Origin: Larix kaempferi
Lineage: Eukaryota > Streptophyta > Pinopsida > Pinales > Pinaceae
Assembly: GCA_027924585.1 (NCBI GenBank)
Contig: BSBM01000592.1
Coordinates: forward strand, 7,138,501-7,202,500
Reading direction: 5' to 3'
Length of the DNA: 64,000 nucleotides
The position numbers were made by a program, and so were the translations under genes. The notes under the pieces were generated by a model. The model saw only the letters and a list, made by a program, of their open reading frames with translations. It was not told the DNA's origin and made no database searches. Of this stretch, positions 33,715 to 43,167 are shown one piece after another (within the stretch, counting starts at the first letter, position 1; each line of letters opens with the position of its first letter).

Positions 33715-35642
33715 CATTTTGATCATCGACAAATTCTCTTATTCATTGAAAAACATGATCCAAATCATGTGCCTCCTTTTAAGTTCAATCCAACATGGCT
33801 TAAAGAAGAGGAGTATAGAAAACTGGTAGAGGATTCTTGGATGCCCTTGCAGGAAGATTCCTCGGCTTCCTTTATGAAGCAAATAGTAGAAAACATTGTC
33901 AAAATAAAGAAAGCTTCAAAAGAATGGGAAAAAGGCTACAAATCAAATCAACAAGCACAACTAAAAGAAGCGGAGGAAAATATAGGGGAAATTTACATTC
34001 TAAACATCTCCGGGGTGTTTACAGAGGAAGATTTGAAGGCACTAAAAACTTATGAACTAAAGTGGAATGAACTTCTGGCAACGGAAGAACAATTATGGAG
34101 GCTTGAAAGCAAGGCCATTTGGATAGCAAAAGACAACAACAACACAAATTGTTTTCATTGGTTTGCTTCTCATAGGAGAAATGTAAACACAATTTATGAT
34201 ATCCATGACATTCAAGGAAATATAGTCAGCTCTTTTCAAGAAAAAGAGGATGCAGTTAAATCTTATTTTCATCCATTATTCAAAGAGCTGGAAGGATGCC
34301 CAATTCAAGAATTTCTGCAGGTTCTCAGGCTTTTAAAAAAATTGGTAATAGAAGAGATGAATGAAGCCCTAACATAAGAAGTTTTGGAAGAAGAGCTGAA
34401 CTACATTGTGCATTATTTTAAAAAAGGAAAGATCCCTAGTCTTGATCAGTTCATGATTGAATTTTTCAAGGGTTCTTCGAACTAATAAAAGAAGATCTTA
34501 TAAAGGTTGTTCGGGAATCTCAATAGTCTGAGAAATTTTTGGGAGCAATAAAATATACCTTTCTAGATTTAATCCCAAAGAAGCAGAAACCCTCATCGTT
34601 TGAGGATTTCATGTCTATTTCTTGTGCAACGTTGTTTATAAAATGATAGCCAAAATGATCACTCGGAGGTTAAAGCTGTTTCCGAGTAAGATTATATCGG
34701 AGGAACTTTTTGGATTTCTTTTCAATCGTCAGATTCATGATGTTGTTTCATTGGCTCAGGAGGCCATTCATTCTATGAACAAGAATAAATTCAGTGCCTT
34801 TGCTCTAAAATTAGACCACAATTAGACTTGTCTAAAGACTACGATAGGGTAAGCTAGACCTTTTTGTGATTGTTACTCATCTAGGTTGGATTTTCAGTGG
34901 ACAGTGTAAAATGGATAATGTGGTGCATCCAGTCGACATCCTTTGTATACCTAATCAATGGTTCCCCCTCTTATTTCTTTAGGCCTTCCAGGGGACTTAG
35001 GCAAGGTTGTCCACTTTCTCCATTTTTGTTCTTCCGGTGGCAGATGTGTTGAGCAGATTAGTGCACTAGGAAAGAAAATATGGGTCATTAAAAGGAGTAA
35101 TGATTTCAGAATCAAAGGAAATCACACATATTTTGTTTGTGGATGATGTGTTGATGGTAGGTGAAGGCTCTATAGAAAATATTCAAACAATAACCCATAT
35201 TCTACAATTATACAAAAAGGCAACTGGAATGCATATAAATGTGGAGAAATCAAACCTTGCCTGGAATCTAATACCAGAGGACTTGTAGAACAGGATAAAG
35301 GAAGTTGTCTCCTTTCCCTTGAAACCATTATCTGCAGGATTCAAATATCTGGGATTTTACCATAAACCCAATTCCTATTCATTCAAGGGATGGATGTGGT
35401 TGTACAAAAAAGTGGAAGCTCGAATATCATGCTGTGCAAATCAGTTATTTTCTAGAAGTGGAAGATTGGTGCTTCTCAAGGAAGTACTCCAAATTATCCC
35501 AGTATATTGGGATTCCATTTCCTATATACCAAAAGGGATATTAACAAATATTCATAAGATTTTTTTTATCCTTTTTATGGACAACGAGAAAATAGGCAGA
35601 AGGAATCCCTTTGGTAAAGTGGACTACAATGGCCAATATTAA
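33715..35642 (+). pseudogene. LINE B reverse transcriptase domain
   Basis: The text begins DHRQILLFIEK at about 33721, then PPFKFNPTWLKEEEYRKLVE and WIAKDNNNTNCFHWFASHRR (33769-34377). RT blocks follow in changing frames: NVVYKMIAKMITRRLK and ELFGFLFNRQIHDVV (34622-34825), [10 protein letters not shown]-like text near 34985-35010 (frame-shifted), the active-site block HILFVDDVLMVGEG at about 35120-35165, and FKYLGFYHKPNSYSFKGW (about 35340). LVLLKEVLQIIPVYW follows near 35465. RT would copy LINE RNA at the nicked target. Stops at 34375, 34822 and others and several frameshifts disable this copy. Confidence 0.8.
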
Positions 35643-36339
35643 GGAGTTAGGAAGATGGGGTTTAAAATGTCCGGTTCTATTCTGTTAGTCTTTAGCTGCT
35701 AATTTTATATGGAGGTTGGTGCAGAATACTAACTCTTTATGGGGGGAAGCAATGACCTCTAATTATTGTGTGGATTCGTCAATCATTGAATGGTTAAGAA
35801 GGCTAGATAAGTCTCATAAAAATGGTTCGGTATGATGGAAGGAATTTGTGCAATCTTATCCCTTGATTGCATATTGGATGGCATGGAAAATCGGGGATGA
35901 CAAAAGTGTCCGAATATGAGAATACCCTTGGATTGGAGCATAAAATGATTACAAGCTTTCGTTGAATATTGTAGCTCTTCTTAAGAATCATCAAATTTTA
36001 AAGTTAGCTGATGCAAAAGCATAGAACCCCCAGGAATGGGGTAGGGAAGGATGGAAATCATCCTCTTCTCTTGGTTTAGAAGGAGAAGTTGCGAGAGAAT
36101 GGACATGCTATATTAACAAATTCGTGTCTTTGTTTATTCATTTAGAAGAGGATGAGACATATGGGTTAGTTTGTCCAAAGAATAGATCTACAAGCGATTT
36201 TTAGGCCAAATTAGGATATGATACCCAAGTTTTAGAATCTTTCAATGGAAATAGAGAGTGGTGGTGGCTAGTGGTTTTGAAGGCCTCTAGTCCCTTAAAA
36301 GAAAAATTCACTGTCTAGTTAGCATTGAGTAACAAATTG

Positions 36340-37170
36340 CTAACTTGGGAAAATATTTTGAAACATGGTTGGAATGGGCCAATCCGGTGTGCATTGTGTC
36401 ATTCGAACAACAAATCCTTTTCTCATGTTTTTGTTTCTTGTTCCTATGCAATGTCCGTATGGAATGCTTCTTCCAAGGAACTGAATTCTTCGACTATATA
36501 GATATAAACCTCATTGGATCAGAGCTACCAACAGTGGTGGAAAAATCCGTCGGTACGCTGCTTTGATGATTTCCCTTCTTATTTCATTTATGGGATATAG
36601 TGGGCACAAAATACTGCTATTATCCAAAATCGATTGGTCCCGCAGCAAGTGACGATGGAATTGGTTGTGCAGTGGATGAAGGAATTCAAATCAAAAGTTA
36701 AACCAGGAAAGTAGCGAACCTTGGTTCCTCCTAGCATTGATAGATCATTCCCTTGGGCATTCTTTGACGGTGCTAGCCAAAGTGACCCACCCCTTATAGG
36801 ATCGGGGGGTGTCATATACTTAGAAGAGAATTACAAATTAAAAACCATATATGCTCCTGGTCACTGCTCCAACAACAGGGATGAAATTGCTGCATTCTAT
36901 TTAGTCCCAAAGGTGGTGAATTCTAGAAATATATCTAGCCTGTAACGAGTCTATGGGGACTCTAAAATGGTCATAGATTGGGAAAATAATAAAATTCAAA
37001 TAAAATCCCCACATCTTCAACATCCTCTAATGGAAATTTGAAGACAGATGGAATTTTTCTCTGTCATATCATTTGCTCATGTGTACAAAGAATTGAACAC
37101 TGAAGTGGACCAACTATCAAAAAATGCATTGCTTCTAGAACCTGAGTTAACAGAGATAGAAGAAGAAAGG
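36340..37170 (+). pseudogene. LINE B zinc-binding region and C-terminal RNase H
   Basis: A CALCHSNNKSFSHVFVSCSY pattern near 36390-36450 matches the RT-associated zinc-binding region. After a stop and a spacer, 36721-36945 encodes WAFFDGASQSDPP (first catalytic D), GSGGVIYLEENY, and NNRDEIAAFYLV (catalytic E). DSKMVIDWEN near 36958 gives the third acidic block, and HVYKELNTEVDQLSKNAL near 37080 is the usual end. Several plant L1-type LINEs carry such a plant-type RNase H after RT. A TAA at 36943-36945 splits the domain. The end of the protein lies near the TAA at about 37185. Confidence 0.75.
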
Positions 37171-37426
37171 GAAGGCAACAATGTATAAAATTTTAGAAAT
37201 TATGAGGGAAGTATAAAAAGGAGGTTTTTTTTTGCGTATGGGATGTACCTTTTTGTAAAAAGGCTGAGACTCAAAATGATGAGAGGAAAAGTCTTTGATG
37301 TAAAGCTAATAATGCTTATTTGACGAGAAAGGAATTTTGTGATGTAAATCTTAGAAAGCGTTTGATGTAAGTCCTTTAAGGACCATTCATGTTCATTCTA
37401 TTAGAATGGAATATTTTTTTCCAAGC

Positions 37427-37428
<2 letters not shown>
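37171..37428 (+). other. 3' untranslated part of LINE B
   Basis: There is no coding text. The sequence GGAGGTTTTTTTTTGCG and repeated TTTGATGTAA-like motifs lead to the (TA)n tract, which probably replaces or grew from the element's 3' tail. Confidence 0.45.

Positions 37429-37501
<73 letters not shown>
37429..37501. repeat. (AT)n microsatellite between two tail-to-tail LINEs
   Basis: About 73 bases of uninterrupted AT lie between the 3' end of + strand LINE B and the truncated end of the - strand LINE fragment, so it marks the junction of the two. Confidence 0.97.
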
Positions 37502-37504
<3 letters not shown>

Positions 37505-39317
37505 GAAGCACTAGAAATTCTCTCTCCAATGGCATTGGCTTGTTTTCAATTTGAAGCACTGATTCCAACCCATCGCTAGTCCTCTAGATTTATCTACAAC
37601 ATCATAGACAACATATTTCAACCCTTCAACATAGGAGATAAAAACGTCTCCACCTTCTCTCCATCTAGCATAGTTTCTTGAATCATTGACACCTGTGGTT
37701 TATGCATATGAATGAGGGGATCAATGGAATTTTTTTAAGGGCTGCACCAACCCCTAAATGTTCAAGAACATAATCATCATCTTTTAACCTTGATAAAATT
37801 TGGTCCAATGTTAAGAGCACCAATGATGGTTATTTGTTTTAATTTCAATATTTTGGTCCCTGCTTTTTGTAGGGAAATGGACACAAAGGATATTATTCAT
37901 GGGTTTTGATAACTTTTTTTCTAACTAGAGTCAAGCCCTAACCCCCCTTCTATTACAACCCCATTACTCTACGCCTCAAGGTCTTTAGAAGAGTGCATAT
38001 TATACATTTTATTTTCTTTTGTGGGAGTCGAATTTCCCTATGATTCCAAGGAACACTAATTCAAGAATTTTTGAAAACCTTCTCCACTGGGAATAAAAGG
38101 ATTTCACCATACATTTAAATTCATTGTTAGCTAAAACAAGTAGATCATTTACCCCTTCAAAGAATCCCAGAGTGTGAAAACCTCCAAATAATTAGGGCTT
38201 TACTTTGACACATATCCAAACCCTTCTCAAAGATGATTCATATGATTCTCTTGAATGAACCTTGCTTCCTTTACAACTTTCATCCCCATATCTCTCTTAC
38301 GCATACCCTTAACACAACGATCTTTCAAATGGCCATATATATGACAAGATAAACATATAAAAGGAATATGAGCATAATCAAGGGTTTGATGATAACTCCA
38401 CATTCCTACCATAATTTCCATAATGTTTGATAGATGCTTTTCTAGGTCCATTTTTACACATACCATGGGCACAATTTTCACATTCTCTCTTCTACTTTTA
38501 TAATTAGTTTCTCTAAAAATTCTAAGAGTTTTTATAATTTCCTTTGTGACATTTTCATTCCAAATTCTAGTGGAAGGGTTAGCACTTTTACCCACATTGG
38601 ATAGACATTTTCTCTCACTTTGAGAGTTGAAATACCATGTTTAGGATTTAAGAAATGATATTTTATTCCCCTAGTACCACCTCCCCTCTATGATATGACC
38701 CACACAAGAGTCACCTCTAAGCGTGAAGGAACACCACCCTCTATGTAACTTGAGAAAATCTGGCATGTAGCTTAACAGAGGAATCTAGACTCTCCTCATC
38801 CACTTCACCAAATATTTTTTAGACACTGACCTACAAAATAATTTTCTTGCTAATGCTAATCCATGGAAAGATAAAACTTTCCCCAGGACCACCTCCTACC
38901 CTAACACCATCGTTATCTTTTCTGCTTGCAACTTCACACACTCTGACCTTCTTTTTTTCCTTCTTACAACATAGCCTCCTTATTTTCATTTTACAAACTA
39001 TTATCATGTAGAGTTGTCTCTAATATATCCCCAACCAACTCTTCAATCAAAATGTTGAGCTATAGACAAAAATCCTAGCACTAGCCTAGTTTACACATTT
39101 CCATTCATCGCATGCACATCTTCAAAACTAGGGGTGCTAAGAATTGGAAAAGGATCTTGAGACATTGATTCAAGCACATTTACTTTGTGCACCTTAGAAC
39201 TGGTAGGCTTCTCGCTTCTTGTAAGGAAAATAAAACTTTAGTCCCTCCTTGCTAACATAGAGAATTGGAACACAAGGGAGAGGTATTATTGTGCCTATAT
39301 TAGGTGAATTTTCTAGG
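37502..39317 (-). pseudogene. LINE C fragment: ORF1 with zinc knuckle and start of endonuclease
   Basis: On the - strand, 38595-38227 encodes STRIWNENVTKEIIKTLR, VCVKMDLEKHLSNIMEIMVG, HIPFICLSCHIYGH and a CX2CX4HX4C knuckle (CLSCHIYGHLKDRC). This is the ORF1 pattern of plant LINEs, with gag-like text continuing upstream to about 39250 in broken frames. Further along, at about 37700-37630, PQVSMIQETMLDGEKVETFL resembles the QET block of the endonuclease, after which the element stops at the AT tract. The LARD element 39323-57944 is inserted upstream of it, and 57950-58096 is the continuation. It is inactive. Confidence 0.65.
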
Positions 39318-39322
39318 ATTAG

Positions 39323-40940
39323 TGTTGGGAAAAATAATCTCTTAGTTTTACCTCACATAAATTATCAACTAGGGTCAGTAAACTGATGAGATGTCATGCA
39401 AAGTATATGCAGAATAAGGACTCAAATGGTCACTCTAACTAGGAACACCAGCAAACCTACTCAAGAAGATACTAACAGACTGTATGAAGCTATTTTGTGT
39501 TTACATCAAAATAACTAGAAATCAACTGTGCTTATGTATGCTAATTGAGAAGCAAAACCACATAGTGCATGAAAGGTAAAATCACACTTTGAGGGAAAGT
39601 AAAACTAGGTCATTGAGAGGTCACAGGTTCGGGCCCAATGATCTTTTGAAACAACTCTTGTACTCTCGGGTAAATGGATTCTCAATATCTGGGGACACCA
39701 AGGTTTCCCTCAAACCATAGTGCCAGAAATGTAAATTGCTTGGAAATGTAAAGGAAAGAGCATAAAGAAATGAGCATGAAATGGAATGAAAAACTACTAA
39801 AATAGAATCACACGACAAAAAGGAAACTAGTTGGGCATCATATTCCAGAGAGAAGGGGCCCTTTTTCCCTTGGCATACACTACCAAAGAGGACTATAGTA
39901 CTAGCTCACAATATGCAACAACAAGCTTCTTTATTCCAACATCAAAAGATTACAATGAGTACACCGATATTTCTCCAAACTCTCACTCTCTAACCTCTAA
40001 CTATAACATATCCATATCTGAATGATACATCTCATGTTTATACATTTGGTTCAAAGGAGAAGAGGCTACATCAAGATAAGGTTAGTTCCAAAATGAGTGG
40101 ATCTCATAACCAATAAATCTTCTAAATGTGTAGATCCAAAACCAAGTCATCTTCACCTTATCTAAAGAATTATTCATGATCAAAATAGTGTAACAACATC
40201 ATCCCCATAGAGCTAATGTCCTCGAATTCATCCATGTAGGTTGCAGGTCAAAAGATGAGGTCGCTACCGGAAGTTGTGCTCAAAATACTAGTTTTAGAGA
40301 TCCCGCCAAATTGCCCATCAAATCATGGTTTTTCAAGTAGTTTCCTTGAGATAGACTAAATGACCCCATTCTGCAAAAAACCCATGTTTTGGATTTCCAT
40401 GACTCATCTCCATATGTTTAGAATTAATGTTTCAAGCCGTGCTACCGGAACTGCCAATTCCAGTAGCAACATGGCTTCCTGCAATAACTAGTAGTACTAC
40501 AGGAACTGCAAATTCCAGTAGTTCACTGCTGAAACTCCACAATGAGTTAGGAAGCCACGATATCTAACTTAAGTAACCATTATAGCATGGGAGTTTGATT
40601 ATTTTAGCATATATATGTCATGTGGAGCTCATGTGGGGTAAAAATAGATAATTATGGGAATATGGTTAATGAAGTGCATGAATATGAAGGCAAGTACCCA
40701 TAATGTGCCAATATTGAGGTATCGGCCTTGTTTTCATCTTATTTTTATCTTATCAGGTCTGAAATCATATTGGGAGAAACTGGAAGTGTCTAGAGTGTTG
40801 TTTGGGATTTTCCTCCAGAATTCTAGTCAAACTAGTTAGTCAGTTGTTCCAAGTAATCCACTATTTGTTTAATTTTTGCAGATTTTGAGTTAATGTGCCT
40901 GTGATCAGATTAGGTACATTACACGCAGACATATGTAACA
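39323..40940 (-). repeat. Left (3') LTR of the LARD
   Basis: It aligns with 56515-57944 up to about 40725 with scattered differences. It then continues to a TATGTAACA end at 40940, followed by the C-rich tract. The right LTR lacks about 190 bp just before its CCCAACA end, presumably by deletion. The 40940 end is inferred from the purine tract rather than from a matched copy. Confidence 0.7.
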
Positions 40941-41510
40941 TCATCCCCCATACTCTTCAATCCAAAACCCATTTTAACTTCTAGTAGCTGCATGGACTGC
41001 ACTTCCAGTCATTGTACAATCTGTACTTTCGCTATATGAACATATCCCTGTGCTAATGCCACCGTCACAACAAAAGAAGTGTGCCTGCAATCTCAATCAT
41101 GTGTGTGTATACTCTTGAGTTCCAAGAGTTCTCACCTTCATCCAATATCAAACCTTTGTTTCCAACTGAAGGCTTGGTTCCGCTGAAAATACCACTGGAA
41201 GTTTTTTGAAAAGTATTGAAATTAACTTTTGAACTTTTACCTATGTTCCATCTTGGCCAATCTTTATTGTAGGGGGTCTATGCTGAACTTTGACATGTAG
41301 GTACTAACATTTGAATGCTCCATGTTGGTAAATGTCCACTTGGAAGAATAAATAGGCTACTTGAAGGAGATATCTACAACATAGATTGCTCTAGGAACAT
41401 CCAATGATAGTCATCTCGTACAATCTAATTTTCTTGCTGCATAATAGGGAAGTCTGATAGAGAATTATTCTTTGCTGAAATAATTTTCCCTTTTTACTAT
41501 TGATCATCTA
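40941..41510. other. LARD interior, left part
   Basis: Non-coding. It begins with the presumed - strand purine tract and ends with ATCTA (41506-41510), the left target duplication of the nested Tat element. No gene is seen. Confidence 0.6.
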
Positions 41511-42930
41511 TGTCAAGCACTCTAATTGCAGATAATTAAATATCAACACACAGAGCATATGAAATTTATTGTCAACCCGAGAAAGTCTTTTTATTTCAAA
41601 GGACAAGTGCACAATATATGCTTAAACACAAAACCATTAGCAATAAATACTTCTATATTCTATCATTCATGTTCATCCCCAGAATCTTAAGCAATCCAAA
41701 GCCTTCTCACTGCTATAATTCAAACCCTCTCTATCATGCATCAACTAAAAATTAACATAAGATCTAATGAACAATAGGAAGGAATCTCCTTTCTATCCTA
41801 GAACGATCACTTGCCTGATCTAATCAACCTGGAATTCGTAAAGCAAAAACTGAGCAGTAATCTAGAAATCCAATTGTGAAATAATTGAGTTAACTGTTCT
41901 AAGAATATTAAATTGCAGAATGGAAATCAAGCAACACACAATCAGAATGATAAATCGTAAGAACTCAGGGGATCGCAACTCAGCTGTAAGATGAACACAA
42001 GTGTGTATGATCTGTAATTGAATTGTATATAAAGCAAACCTTACTCAGTCGACTGTTATTCTACATCATCTACCAAACTCACAGAAATATGATCCTTAAC
42101 TATACTGAAAATTCACACGATAAATATTGCTGCTGCGTACAAAAGGAAGAACAAAGCATCACACAACAAGAAAGATGAAATCCTAATTTAACACAGCAAT
42201 CTCTGTGGAAGACGGGCCCAGTCTTCACACAGAGACGCTGGTTGAACAACACTCTCTTTAACTCAGAAGCAACTCCTTATATTAACAGAAGGATAAGTAC
42301 ACAGTTTCAGCTTGACTGCTAATACAAGATGAATTAATTAATTGCTGTCCAACCCCTCAGTCGAGGTAATTCCCCATATTTATACATACAAATTGCAACA
42401 TCTAAACCTATAATTGGGCAGCCGTGAAGATCTCTGATCTTCAGGCGCCCTAAATAATCTAGCTGTTACAACGCGTGGCAGAACTGAAATATCCAAATAT
42501 GGGAGAAGTATTAATCGTCCCAAGAGTGAGGGTCCTTCCAGCTCACAGCTGGATTCGAGCAGCGACATGCTTAAGATAGTTCTTCGGTTACAGCTGCCCT
42601 GCCACGCCTATGCCTTGATTGCCGATTTGAGTCCCAAGGAACCTTCCACAAGCGATGATCGTTCCTTCATGACTTGTTCAGCTCCGATCTTCCTGCAGTC
42701 TATTGTCTTACTACCTTCATAAATCGCATCATGTTAGCACAGATTAAGAGATGAACAGCTTTAATCATCACAATCATAAGTATTAACACAATAAAACAAT
42801 AATCGGCCATACCTTGGTAAATTGGGGAATATATAAGGACAATAAGTTGAATTGCCAAGGTAATTGATGTAAGACAAGGTAAGGGACAGTGATAAATGAT
42901 GGTCAAAAAGGGCCAATTCTGGGCTGAACA
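41511..42930 (-). repeat. 3' LTR of the Tat element
   Basis: 1,420 bp, differing from 53592-55011 at five noticed positions (for example CAGAGCATAT against CAGAGCGTAT, and CTGCTGCG against CTGCAGCG). A small frame at 42380-42568 recurs identically in the other LTR and is not a gene. Confidence 0.95.
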
Positions 42931-42943
42931 TCTCCCCCCAACT
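42931..42943 (-). other. Polypurine tract of the Tat element
   Basis: On the - strand AGTTGGGGGGAGA directly precedes the TGTTCAGCCC start of the 3' LTR. Confidence 0.88.
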
Positions 42944-43167
42944 ATCCTGTTGCATGTCCTCATGCAACAACCTGCATCTGAATATTGTACTGAACTTTGT
43001 CCAGGCAGAAGGAAAGAATGTAGATGAATCAGGCATCCCCTCTATCCCTTTGAAAAATTTCTGTGAGCAACCCGGCATCTTCCAACTTTACTGTTCCTCT
43101 TGCCACCGCTACTTGCTAATATCTGCAGTTCTCTTATGCTATGCCTGGGGAAGTTGAAAAGACACAC

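Larger units (their letters stand above)
29270..37428 (+). mobile_element. Decayed LINE (copy B), interrupted or chimeric
   Basis: In order on the + strand: ORF1 (29540-30895), endonuclease (30834-31540), about 2 kb of AT-rich unrelated DNA, RT (33715-35642), a zinc-binding region (about 36340-36480), RNase H (about 36720-37170), a 3' untranslated part and a (TA)n tract at 37429. The two halves both contain text like the SDHxPI motif that joins endonuclease and RT, so they overlap slightly. This suggests two related copies, the second 5'-truncated, rather than one simple insertion. Stops and frameshifts are present throughout. Confidence 0.75.

Noticed and set aside
42380-42568. 62-codon - strand frame
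   Set aside because: It lies inside the Tat LTR and recurs identically at 54461-54649. It is LTR sequence, not a gene.
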